Assembly: GCA_032718475.1 (NCBI GenBank)
Contig: JAUCBJ010008684.1
Span: 1 to 64,000 of the forward strand
Length of the DNA stretch: 64,000 nucleotides
DNA from: Nemertoderma westbladi
Taxonomy: Eukaryota > Xenacoelomorpha > Nemertodermatida > Nemertodermatidae
Direction of reading: 5' to 3'
Made by a program: the position numbers and the translations under genes. The notes under the pieces are model-generated. The model made no database searches. It was given only the letters and a program-made list of their open reading frames with translations, and was not told the DNA's origin. Each line of letters opens with the position of its first letter. Position 1 is the first letter of the stretch. This document shows, one piece after another, positions 32,638-41,545 of this stretch.

Positions 32638-33967
32638 TTATCCCTCTTCCGCCACCCTAAAATCGGGTCTCTCCGCCGCCTTCTTAACTTCCTCGTTTCT
32701 TGGCATCAAAAGGCCACCTCCCACCTTGTTGTCTCCCGGCGGCAGAATGAAAAGAAAGTGAAAGAACAGGCAAAACAGAAGGTACAATAGTAATCCCATC
32801 CCTTTCCATCCTGTCTTCTTACTCGAGCTCCCCCTTGTTGGTATGCCTCTCAACCGGACCGGCGTCTCTTCCGGACACTCCTCTAGACACTCCTTCCGAC
32901 ACTCCTCAGGGCACTCCCCCGGAGTGTTGTCCTCCGGACACCTCGCCGTCCGCCCCGCTCCATCTCCATACCGATGCTTGCTGGGAAACCTACTTTCCTC
33001 TGCCCACTTTCTTACTGTCACCTCCCTATCTGGCTCTACTATCTCCTGTTTCTCATTCTGGACACTTCTCTAGACACTCCTCCCGACACTCCTCCGGAGT
33101 GTTGTCCTCCGGACATCTTGCCATCCCCATACCGATACTTGCTGGGAAATCCATTCTCCTCCGCCCACTCTCTTACTTTTACTTCCCCGTCTGGTTTATC
33201 TACCGTTTCTGGTCTCTCCTCTGTGTCCTCTGCGTCTACGGTGCCTGGTAACATGCACCCTGATGTCTCCATCACTCTGGATGGAATCTTGGTTTTAACT
33301 GGGCCGCTAAGCGTCCATCTGAACGGCGTGAGGATCGCCGTCGGATCCCGCTGTCTGTCTTTGCCGAAGATCGTCTTCATTCTCTCGTGGGCCGTCGGGC
33401 AGTCTATTCCTACTATAATGGACACCTTCCTAACGTCCACCTTTGGTATTGAGCGATACCGTTCAGGAATCTATATTGTTCAACCTCAATGTTAGTTGGT
33501 CGCCTGGCGTTGATATTTATTGATTATATCACCTGGATGGGGTTGATGGTCGCCCCATAGTCGCATCCCGGTGCAATCGCTGATATCCTGCACCGTACCG
33601 TCCTCGTCTCCAGGACCTCATCCTTACTTGAGACGGAAGTTACCGCCATTCTATTCGGCCTCGTCTTTAGCCCTATTACTTCGGCCACCCAGTTCTCCAC
33701 CAGCGTGAAGGCTGCTCTGCTGTCGACCAGCATTAGTGTCGTTACTGATCGACCACCCTCTCCTGATATCTACACTGGTACTACCCCGAGTAGTACTTCT
33801 CTCTTCTTTCTTGCCACTGTCGTGCTTGTAGCCATTGTTTGGCCTCCAGTCTCAAACTCTCTAACTGCTGTTTCTCTACACTCTCCGGATCTGTGTCCCT
33901 CTACCACACATCGATGACATAGTCCGTTTGCATCTGTGTAGGCTACACGACAGTGCTTACAACTCAT
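32638..33967 (-). pseudogene. BEL-type aspartic protease region, copy 1 (broken)
   Basis: Read from 33967 down: a zinc knuckle (CHRCVVEGHRSGEC), then LVDSRAAFTLVENWVAE, the protease active-site region of DUF1758 type with DSR where DSG/DTG is expected, then VRKVSIIVGIDCPTAHE and ILTPFRWTLSGPV, then a Cys/Pro/Glu repeat (ECPEECRKECLEECPEE). At least three frame interruptions separate these pieces. It is collinear with 59281-60708. The altered Gly predicts no protease activity. Confidence 0.8.
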
Positions 33968-34073
33968 GGTCTTATGGGTTCTGTCCCGATGTAATTGACA
34001 TTCGAATCCTAGATTATAGCGTTTCCTGTATAGTCCTTCACGTATCGCGCGTAGGTTTATATCTACCGATTTA

Positions 34074-34398
34074 GTGTTTTGGTTGTCTGTACTCGGCCTA
34101 CTGGGTATGTTGGGATTGTGTTTATTTGTGGTGTTATTTTATTTCTGTCCCTGCCACGGTGTGGCCCTACTCCCAGCTAACTGTGGGCTTGCAGCCCCCT
34201 GTGTGGCCGCTTGTGGTAGCGACTGTCTTACTCTTGGGAATGGATCTGCAGGTGTTGATTTTATTAGAGTTGGATATATCATTGGGGGTAATGGCCCCCT
34301 CCATATTTCGGTATCGCACGACTTGTTCTCGTCCAGGGGGTTCGATGTTCTTATTGCTGTTCGAGTATATTGTTGATATTGTAATGGGGGAATGTCAG
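34074..34398 (-). pseudogene. Gag N-terminal fragment, copy 1
   Basis: Matches two separate parts of copy 2: ~60900-61060 and ~61815-61948 (for example TATATCATTGGGGGTA, TATTGTTGATATTGTAATGG). The ~755 bp between them, the Gag capsid core, is deleted. It ends at TGTCA where similarity to copy 2 stops. Confidence 0.75.
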
Positions 34399-35306
34399 TA
34401 GTATAAGAAACTAGTACACGGCATCAAGGTCACCCGTAGCCCATCATTACCATCCATTTCTGGTACTGCAGCCAATCAGAAGCCACCATTTCAACCTTTT
34501 GCTGTGGTCGTTATTATTTCAACCAATCAGATGTCAGCATTTAATCCGTAACCATGGTAACTTCTCAAGTTCCCGCTTATTCCGCTAGAGGCATTATTAG
34601 TCACCCAACGCTAGTACTGCATCCAATCACCAACCTTTATTTTACAGACGCTAGAGGTGTCTACACTTAGCATCAGGTAACGTCTACTAATTTTCAAATC
34701 GCAATTTTTCACCAACCATTGCATATTCATCTTCACATAGCCTAACCTCACAATGCATGGCTAGCCCCCAACCCATCGCTACTCAATCCACGGCTGTTAC
34801 CCACCCAACCACTCACCAACCAACCAATCAACAGCGATGCTTGCCTAACCCTACGGTTATTCACCTTTTCGCCACGTTACCACCACTGCCACGTTACCAC
34901 CACCACTGTATACTGTATATGGTGACGACGTGGCCACCAACTACTCGCATCGTGCATATATTATATTATATCAATTTCCAACTCCACGACAGCCGTTACC
35001 AAACCAACAAACCAACCACTCAGTATGATACATGAGATTCCGTCACGTTCCAGCTACGCGTATACGAGCATTAGTGATTATTATTATTACGCAATAATTT
35101 TTGATTATACAGTAGTTCCCTACCGGCTAATCAACCAATCAATAAACCGAATTTAGGCTATTTTTCAGTTGAAGACCTGTATTATTTTAGAAAATATCTT
35201 ATATATAATCTCTCGCTTTAATCGCAATTAATCATTTGTAATGGTTTTAGTTTAAAAAGTTTTTACTTTGTTTGTTTGATTTACAATAAAATAAATTAAT
35301 TAAATA
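34399..35306 (+). other. Left flank of the Polinton-like element
   Basis: No gene recognised. Starts AGTAGTATAAGAAAC directly after the truncated Gag fragment; AG is the usual first dinucleotide of Polintons, but no inverse copy was found at the right end, so a terminal repeat is not shown. Five CCAATCA motifs (~34472, 34520, 34624, 34826, 35132) are spread through it and could be promoter CCAAT boxes. Many ACCACC/CAACC runs occur around 34780-35020. Confidence 0.5.
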
Positions 35307-35744
35307 ATGTCTTCTGATTCCGATATGGTTATGCCAATAGTAAGGCATTCATTTTTTGCAGAAGATGGTCAAGCCTATATTGTTATTGATTATACAATTT
35401 ACCGTCAGGGAGATGATAAATATAAAATTGAGTTTTCTGAAAAAGCCAGGAAAGTTTTAAGCTCAATTGATATTGATGCTTCTGATAATAGTATTCATCT
35501 TTTAGATTACAACCTGAAAGCTGAGCATGGAGGAAAATTAACCAACATCTTACTATTATCCATGATAGAGGGATTTATTGTTATTACACAATACAACGAA
35601 GCTGGTGAAAAGTTTGAAATACGGCTAAATCGGCATAGCCCCTACGAAATTATGTCTTTCTTTATTGTAATGATTTCAAAAGAATCCTTTGTCGAACCTG
35701 AAGAATCAACGAATAATGTTGAATATGTTGATAAATATCATTGA
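35307..35744 (+). CDS. Hypothetical protein of Polinton-like element
   Basis: 145 codons, ATG at 35307 after an AT-rich leader. Acidic, with FFAEDGQAYIVIDYTIYRQG and a hydrophobic LLLSMIEGFIVITQ stretch that looks like a buried strand/helix rather than a membrane span. No motif recognised. First gene of the + strand series, 179 bases before the RING frame. Possibly an early or host-interaction gene, by position only. Confidence 0.6.
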   Translation: MSSDSDMVMPIVRHSFFAEDGQAYIVIDYTIYRQGDDKYKIEFSEKARKVLSSIDIDASDNSIHLLDYNLKAEHGGKLTNILLLSMIEGFIVITQYNEAGEKFEIRLNRHSPYEIMSFFIVMISKESFVEPEESTNNVEYVDKYH

Positions 35745-35922
35745 TTCTTGACTTTTCCCCCTATATTATAAATATTTTATGATTATATATAAAATTTTGA
35801 TATTTTTAAATAATCGAAAATTGTAGTAGTATTTGTATATACAGTATAACAGTTTTGTTTGTTGTTGTTGTTGTTGTTGTGTATTGTGGTAATTATTTTC
35901 AATTTACTTTAAAATTTGGAAA

Positions 35923-36375
35923 ATGGATATGTTAAATGAAAAATGTCCAGTTTGCTATTCTAATTTATTGCAACAACATCGAGATTATTATAAATGTGAA
36001 AATAAACATGCAACTTGCGTATAATGTATTGTACAATATTCCGAAATGAATAATTATTGTTCTAAAATTTGTCCTATTTGTCGCGCACCCATATCTAAGT
36101 TTAATATAAAGTTGGCAAGATACCAACCCTTTTATTGGAAAGAGCTTCGAAATATAACTTATATTTCTGCGGAAAGTAATGATCCCGGAGATTTATTTAC
36201 AATATTGGAGAATATTTTTTATAGAAATGTAGTTCGAAGGTGTTGCTACTATATTCCTTATTTTTTTAGCAGCGAACATAAAAAAATCATTAGCGCGAAA
36301 TTCTCGGGAAGTGATTTCCAAACCGCCGATGTTACCTATCATTATTTCGCGTATAAAGATGCTCACCATGCATGA
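35923..36375 (+). pseudogene. RING-finger protein with one in-frame TAA
   Basis: 150 codons read from ATG 35923, interrupted by TAA at 36022-36024. The zinc ligands are spaced as a C3HC4 RING: Cys8-x2-Cys11, Cys25, His29, Cys32-x2-Cys35, Cys50-Pro-Ile-Cys53 (the stop falls at position 34, between two ligands). RING domains usually make ubiquitin E3 ligases and are used by several large DNA viruses against host proteins. Downstream of the RING are ~95 residues without known motif. An internal ATG at 36046 could start only a RING-less remnant. The rest of the frame is undamaged. Confidence 0.8.
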
Positions 36376-36599
36376 AATTACATCAGTCTATACTATAATT
36401 GGAAATAGCACCTTTTGTTGCAGCGAGCGTCACATACTGTAGCGGCGTCATATGTTAATTAAATATACAGTACTCTAATATTATTGTAGTTCCATCAATT
36501 ATTGTTATATACATAGTAATGGTGATGGTTTATTGATATTGATATTTATATTATATTATATTATATTGTATTGTTGATATATCTTAATAATAATAATAA
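36376..36599 (+). other. AT-rich promoter-type gap
   Basis: AT-rich, with TTATATTATATTATATTATA ahead of the ATPase ATG; likely holds its promoter. No gene. Confidence 0.4.
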
Positions 36600-37283
36600 A
36601 TGGCTGACTTTAATTCAGGTCCATATAATTTAAACTTTCAAATGGGAACAAGTATGATAATTTCTGGCCCATCTGGTTCTGGAAAATCAACTTTTGTGGG
36701 GAATTTAATTAAACACAAGAATGGCTGCTTCAACGAAGCGCCCTTGCGAGTATTGTATTGTTACGGGAGCAATCCACCAACTATTCCCGGTATTACACAC
36801 CTTTACAAAGGCTTGCCTGAAAATATAGGTAGATTAGTCAATAGTCGAGATTTATTAATTATAGATGATTTGTTAACAGAAACTGAGTCCAGTACAGCAT
36901 TAACTGTATTGTTTACTAAGGTAGCTCATCATTCCAATATATTTATTTGTTTTATAATGCAAAACATGTTTTACGGTGGGAAGCATAACCGCACAAGATC
37001 AATTAATAGCCATACTTTAGTATTAATGAAAAATCCGAGAGACAGTCTATCGGTTTTAAATTTCGCGAAGCAAATGTTACCAGGGCAGACCAAATTTTTA
37101 GTTGATTCCTATCAAGATGCAACAATTGAGCCATTTTCACATTTCTTAATTGATTTACGACAGGAAACACCCGAACATTTAAGATTTAGATCGGATATAT
37201 TTCGTAATCATAATTGTTACATTAAAAATTACATTGACTATAAACGTAGCGAAAATAATAATAATAATAATAATAATAATTAA
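36600..37283 (+). CDS. Genome-packaging ATPase (A32/FtsK-HerA type)
   Basis: 227 codons, ATG at 36600. Walker A GPSGSGKST at residues 23-31; Walker B DLLIIDD at 84-90; a further motif FICFIMQNMF near 118-127 with the Gln expected in the sensor position of this family. The length fits Polinton packaging ATPases (200-250 residues). It would pump DNA into capsids. The C-terminus ends in nine Asn from an AAT microsatellite, probably an extension by slippage. The gene is open from end to end; downstream gene starts 33 bases later. Confidence 0.92.
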   Translation: MADFNSGPYNLNFQMGTSMIISGPSGSGKSTFVGNLIKHKNGCFNEAPLRVLYCYGSNPPTIPGITHLYKGLPENIGRLVNSRDLLIIDDLLTETESSTALTVLFTKVAHHSNIFICFIMQNMFYGGKHNRTRSINSHTLVLMKNPRDSLSVLNFAKQMLPGQTKFLVDSYQDATIEPFSHFLIDLRQETPEHLRFRSDIFRNHNCYIKNYIDYKRSENNNNNNNNN

Positions 37284-37316
37284 TATTTTGTAACAATTTT
37301 CAATAATGTTGCAACA

Positions 37317-37700
37317 ATGAATAGACTTGTGCAGAAATATCGAAACGAACTGGAATTTCTACGCAGCGCTACCCTTCAACAAAGAACTTATTTTATTAAC
37401 CATACCGCCAGTAACGAATTAATACGGCTCATTGTAAATACCGCATTAAATGTTCTAAAAGGTAACGTACAATTGACCCCACATTCATTTAGAAATATTC
37501 GGCGATATAAGAAGGTATTGAAATCCCTCAACCGTAAGACAAAAAATATATCAAGTTACAGAAAAAAGTTAAGCAATCAATCTGGAGGCATACTACCGTT
37601 TCTAATACCCTTACTCGGCATTGGTGCGAAACTCGCCGCGAGTGCCGGTGCCGCCGCCGCTGGAGCGGCTATTGCGAAAAAAATTAACCGTGGACGGTAA
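37317..37700 (+). CDS. Small basic virion-type protein with hydrophobic tail
   Basis: 127 codons, ATG at 37317. A basic helical N-terminal half (RNIRRYKKVLKSLNRKTKN) is followed by QSGGILPFLIPLLGIGAKL and an Ala-rich AASAGAAAAGAAIAKKI stretch ending KKINRGR. Polintons commonly carry such a protein with a GG-hydrophobic tail; a role like adenovirus pVI/pX (membrane lysis or DNA condensation) has been suggested for the group. GG ahead of the hydrophobic segment could be a processing site for the adenain-type protease at 42808. Assignment is by recalled resemblance. Confidence 0.7.
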   Translation: MNRLVQKYRNELEFLRSATLQQRTYFINHTASNELIRLIVNTALNVLKGNVQLTPHSFRNIRRYKKVLKSLNRKTKNISSYRKKLSNQSGGILPFLIPLLGIGAKLAASAGAAAAGAAIAKKINRGR

Positions 37701-37708
37701 TAATAATA

Positions 37709-37879
37709 ATGGTTAAAACAGGAGTAACATTTAGAAAATTATATTTAGTATCGAGTAAACCGTTAGCTACTGATTTAAAACCTCAAGATATACCTAGAGT
37801 AAATACTACAAAAAGAAAACCATTCAAAACATCAACTTCAAAGAAAATAATCAAAAAATGTCAGTTGTTCTTACGGTGA
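37709..37879 (+). CDS. Small basic hypothetical protein
   Basis: 56 codons, ATG at 37709, nine bases after the previous stop. Lys/Thr-rich (NTTKRKPFKTSTSKKIIKK). Its position directly between a virion gene and the integrase and its typical AT-rich codon use favour coding, but it could be an upstream fragment of a longer lost frame. No homolog recognised. Confidence 0.4.
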   Translation: MVKTGVTFRKLYLVSSKPLATDLKPQDIPRVNTTKRKPFKTSTSKKIIKKCQLFLR

Positions 37880-37930
37880 TGCCCTTTATAAGAGATTTGA
37901 ATATACATATTACTTGCGGTTGTCGAAAAG

Positions 37931-39019
37931 ATGCCACGCAAGATGAAACCGATTTTAAGCCGAAGCTTAGACAAAAAACTGTCAAGAATTTATTTAGATC
38001 CTTCATCCCCTGCGGGATTTGCAAGTGTCGCAAAATTAGCAAAAGCTGCAAACATCAAACCAGCATAAGCCCAGAAATGGTTGAGCGGGCAAAAGACATA
38101 CACCCTTCACGCTCCACGTAGACAACATTATCCAACATCTAAAATATATACGGGAGGTTTAAAAGATATATATATGATAGATTTGGTGGATATGCAGCAA
38201 TATAAATCGCAAAATAATAATTATAACTATATATTAACGTGCATTGACGCCTTCAGTCGGCTTGCTTTTGGCTATGGTATGAAAACAAAAACAGGTATTG
38301 AAATTATTAGTATATTGCAAAAAATATTCCAAAAGGGTAAACCAAACAGAATCGCCACGGATCAAGGTTCTGAATTTCTAAATAAATCTGTAAGGAAATA
38401 TTTAGATACGTTAGGTATACAGTATTACGTAATGTACTCTGTGAATAAGGCGGCTATTGTTGAGAGATTCAATCGCACATTAAAAACAAAGATGTTCAAA
38501 ATTTTCACGCAAAGGGGAAATAATGTTTGGATAAAAATTTTACCTAAGCTTATCTCAGCTTATAATAGGTCATATCATAGAACAATACAAATGACTCCCA
38601 TTGAAGTTAATAAATTTAATGAAACTGAATTAATGAATAGATTATATGGGAAATATAGACAGATTAATCACAAGAAAATAAAATTTAAAGTTGGAGATAC
38701 AGTACGATTATCTATCGCCCGTACTGCTTTTGCTAAAGACTATCGAGAACAATGGACACGTGAATTATTTATTATTCATCGTGTCAGGTTGGATAGAGTA
38801 CCCGCGGTAATGTTCGATATTAAGGACAGCGCTGGAGCTATAATAAATGGCTCATTTTATTCATACGAACTCCAAAAGGTCCACCCGAATAGTAATATTT
38901 ATCTTCCGATTGACAAAAATATTGGCAAACTTAAAGAACGTATGCGCAATGGGAAGAAAGAATATTTAGTCCGATTCATCGGATCCAAGAAACAGTCCTG
39001 GGTCCAGCATATTCAATAA
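37931..39019 (+). pseudogene. Retroviral-type integrase, one in-frame TAA
   Basis: 363 codons from ATG 37931, interrupted once by TAA at 38066-38068; the rest (from ~38081) is open. Catalytic triad: Asp in MIDLVDMQ, Asp in ATDQGSEF and Glu in AAIVERFNRTLK, spaced D-x33-E as usual in Polintons. N-terminal part has LDKKLSRIYLDPSSPAGFAS and KWLSGQKTYTLH, the conserved lead-in. The C-terminus GKKEYLVRFIGSKKQSWV looks like a chromodomain remnant that could steer insertion. The enzyme would join element ends to host DNA. A 312-residue product lacking the N-terminus could start only at a non-ATG codon. Confidence 0.9.
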
Positions 39020-39265
39020 GCTTAGGTTTATACTGTATATTAATTCATTTTGGTCGCATATGACCGTAATTAATCAATATTAACTCGAATGATATTACTA
39101 TACTATATAGTTCAGCCGCTTTAAATAAAGCCAGTAAAATATTGATCCCTCGCATATACTGTAGAAGATGTGACAATGAACGTGGTCACAGATGTCTATA
39201 ATTTAACATTATACTGTATGTACAAAGGAGTCAAGTAGAGAGAGCGAGCTTAAATAATAATAATA
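39020..39265 (+). other. AT-rich intergenic gap
   Basis: 246 bases with repeated ATACTGTAT and TATATAG motifs; probably a promoter region for the virion gene series 39266-43894. Nothing else seen. Confidence 0.4.
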
Positions 39266-40042
39266 ATGGCCACAGATACATATATCACTCTACTTTCAGA
39301 TAGCTCATTAAGCACTTACCCCAATAATAATCCTAGTGAGTTTACTGTTGATTTAGCTGAAGAATTATATATTGGTCCAAACGCCAAAATTGGGCTTGCC
39401 GAGCTTCAAAATCAAGCAACATACAGTAATATTACGCTGCAAACTCAAATCTCGCTGTCAATCGGGGTAGATGCAAAAGATGCCAAATTATTCAGTTTAT
39501 TTCCTGGTATGCATAACTCTATTCAAGTCATTATTGATGATATAAATAAACTGTTTAATTCTGAAGCGAAATATAGAGATTTCGAATTCATTTTTAATAC
39601 AAATAATTCTAGAATTAAATTTAAATTTCCTAAAAAGTTGAAAAAAATACAATTAAGTCTACGTGGTGATTTAATACAAATTCTAGGCTTAAAACCGTTA
39701 TTGGATCAGAATCATCCGGATATTCCGAATTGGGATATATACAGTACCACTACAGTAGATGAATTAAGCAATATAGAACAGCCGATATTAATTTTAAATT
39801 ATAGTGGACCAAAAATTTCGGAAATTGGCATTTTAGATTTTCCAGCTCCCACGAATATAACTCGTAATAAAGATACAATTTTCATATACACAGATATTAT
39901 TGAGAGCTCATTTGTTGGCGATGCTTTAGCGCCGCTCTTAAGAACCTGCCCTTTAACGCAATTAAATCGAAAATATATTAATCACGAATACGAGAGCATT
40001 TGCTATTACCCATTGTTGAATAAAAAACTAAAACAATATTAA
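39266..40042 (+). CDS. Putative minor virion protein, paralog 1
   Basis: 258 codons, ATG at 39266. Begins TYITLLSDSSLSTYPNNNPS and then FTVDLAEELYIGPNAKIGLA, the same plan as the next gene (FYVRLPSNSC..FP.N..S.Y...). Proteins with this SNSS-YPNN-FTVRLP start recur beside capsid genes in animal Polinton-like elements; penton or minor capsid function is a guess from position. Mostly beta-strand-like, no Cys-rich or membrane region. A 87-base gap leads to the paralog. Confidence 0.72.
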   Translation: MATDTYITLLSDSSLSTYPNNNPSEFTVDLAEELYIGPNAKIGLAELQNQATYSNITLQTQISLSIGVDAKDAKLFSLFPGMHNSIQVIIDDINKLFNSEAKYRDFEFIFNTNNSRIKFKFPKKLKKIQLSLRGDLIQILGLKPLLDQNHPDIPNWDIYSTTTVDELSNIEQPILILNYSGPKISEIGILDFPAPTNITRNKDTIFIYTDIIESSFVGDALAPLLRTCPLTQLNRKYINHEYESICYYPLLNKKLKQY

Positions 40043-40129
40043 TTACTTTACGTGACGGCCAAGGCCAATTACTTAACTTTAGCGGAGGTCGCACTGTTAT
40101 AACACTTAAGTTAATACGGGGTGGCGGTG

Positions 40130-40975
40130 ATGGATGAATTCTACGTTAGACTACCGAGTAACTCCTGTCCAGTTGATTTTCCCCGCAATAGTGCCAGTAA
40201 TTATCAGATCAATTTCCATGGAGCCTTACCTATAAACCCAAACGAAAACTGGGTGGTAGGTATAAAAAGTATATTTTACTTAGCAACGTTGCCGTCCATG
40301 TATAACAATGTAGAGAATGTTATTTTATTAAAAAAAGGGAAAAAATTTTTTGAGGATACACTTCCATCCGGTTTGTTCTACGGTATCAATGACATTATAG
40401 ATTATTTTAACACAGGTACGCTGAAAGATAAATTACAAATTGTTGAAAATACTCAGCAAAATAGGATGCAATTTATTTTAGGGAAAGCGGTGCGAGAGTT
40501 ATTTATAGGACAACAATTAGCCTATTATTTTGGAATTACTGAAAATAATCTCGGCGCGAATTTAAATCCAAATTTTAAAATTATTTTGAAGACGAAAAAT
40601 AATATAAAGGGTTATTTAATAAAGGTTATCGGAAATGAAGAAAAAACTTACCAGATGGTATTTTTATGCCCTCAACCATCCAATTCTATTCCAGAACCTA
40701 AATCGAACATGTACGTGACTACTAATATAATTGAAAATCAATATATTAACGATTTTGGCTTAGCTTTACTTCGTCGCGTGGCGATACCTGATGATGTGAA
40801 ATATGGTAGCGTAATAAATAAAGAATTTGTCAAGGATACAATTCATTATATCCCTGTAAAAAAATCATATAAGATAACATACATTCATATTGAAATAACA
40901 GACAAAGAAGGAAAAGATTTGAATTTTGAATACGGGACAACTTGTATTACCTTACACTTTAAAAAAATAAATTAA
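40130..40975 (+). CDS. Putative minor virion protein, paralog 2
   Basis: 281 codons; ATG at 40130 is preferred over the in-frame GTG nine bases earlier because MDEFYVRLPSNSC is the natural start. Shares the N-terminal pattern and overall length with 39266-40042 (both have a ...NDIIDYFN / DDINKLFN segment and a ...IENQYINDFGLALLRRV / IIESSFVGDALAPLLRT segment near the end). Duplication within the element is the likely origin. Stop codon lies one base before the next ATG, as in a virion gene cluster. Confidence 0.75.
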   Translation: MDEFYVRLPSNSCPVDFPRNSASNYQINFHGALPINPNENWVVGIKSIFYLATLPSMYNNVENVILLKKGKKFFEDTLPSGLFYGINDIIDYFNTGTLKDKLQIVENTQQNRMQFILGKAVRELFIGQQLAYYFGITENNLGANLNPNFKIILKTKNNIKGYLIKVIGNEEKTYQMVFLCPQPSNSIPEPKSNMYVTTNIIENQYINDFGLALLRRVAIPDDVKYGSVINKEFVKDTIHYIPVKKSYKITYIHIEITDKEGKDLNFEYGTTCITLHFKKIN

Positions 40976-40976
40976 A

Positions 40977-41543
40977 ATGGATTCTGATTTATTTCAAAGA
41001 TACAGTAAACCTCAATATGGGGGTGGTGCAGACTCTAATCTTGCTGTTTTTAAAGGCGGAAGAAGTACCAGAGGCTCGACGCAAGTCCCTGTTTTTCGTG
41101 GTGGTTCATATATTGACCCTTACGGTCAACAAATTGGTGCATTTGGTCCAAACTTAAAACAACGTCGATTTCAACGTTATCCTAGAGGTATGAGGGCAAA
41201 TCAACACGGGGAAGGTATATTTACAGACGCTTTATCAACATTGAAAAAATTTGGTAAGCCATTAGCTAAAAAAGTTTTACAAAAAGCTTTACCATTTACC
41301 ACAAAATTTATGAGACAACACGTAATACCAAAAGGTAAGCGGGTCTTACATCAGCAGGCTAATACGGTTATTAATAAAGCATTAAATAAAATGAAACCAT
41401 CAACAAGGTTGGTTGTAGAAAAAGTTTATAGAGATTTAAAGCAACCGACTAGACAACCAATGTCTATGAACATACCTCATCGACGTAGTAAAAAGAGAAA
41501 TCTAAAAGGCAAACTGAAACACTGCGAAAAAAGTATTTTTTAA
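40977..41543 (+). CDS. Basic virion/core-type protein
   Basis: 188 codons, ATG at 40977. N-terminal Gly-rich part with two VF(K/R)GG motifs (LAVFKGGRS, VPVFRGGSYI), centre with NQHGEGIFTDALSTLKKFG and an amphipathic basic helix (GKPLAKKVLQKALPFTTKFM), C-terminus very basic (HRRSKKRNLKGKLKHCEKS). Polintons carry similar basic proteins next to the capsid gene; DNA condensation or a capsid cement role is plausible but unproved. GG and GEG sites could be cut by the viral protease. Confidence 0.7.
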   Translation: MDSDLFQRYSKPQYGGGADSNLAVFKGGRSTRGSTQVPVFRGGSYIDPYGQQIGAFGPNLKQRRFQRYPRGMRANQHGEGIFTDALSTLKKFGKPLAKKVLQKALPFTTKFMRQHVIPKGKRVLHQQANTVINKALNKMKPSTRLVVEKVYRDLKQPTRQPMSMNIPHRRSKKRNLKGKLKHCEKSIF

Positions 41544-41545
41544 TA

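Larger units (their letters stand above)
27171..34398 (-). mobile_element. Gag-protease LTR element, copy 1 (truncated, LINE inserted)
   Basis: Shares order and sequence with 54210-61948: LTR-like end TGTGACGGGATCC, CT-rich tracts, the block GTGTGGAAAGGGCGTCTC, a minus-strand protease region and a Gag fragment. It stops abruptly at GGGGGAATGTCA (34398), mid-Gag. Most of Gag is deleted relative to copy 2, and a 3.7-kb LINE sits inside. No reverse transcriptase is present in either copy, so the family itself appears to be non-autonomous. Confidence 0.75.

Noticed and set aside
32835-33495. Long + strand frames over the protease remnant
   Set aside because: They are the reverse strand of the Cys/Pro/Glu repeat and protease; the minus strand has zinc-knuckle and protease motifs.
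36022-38068. Alternative genetic code or stop readthrough to explain the two TAA codons
   Set aside because: Only two in-frame TAA occur, while all the other Polinton genes and the dystrophin exons use normal stops and codons. Ordinary nonsense mutations suffice.
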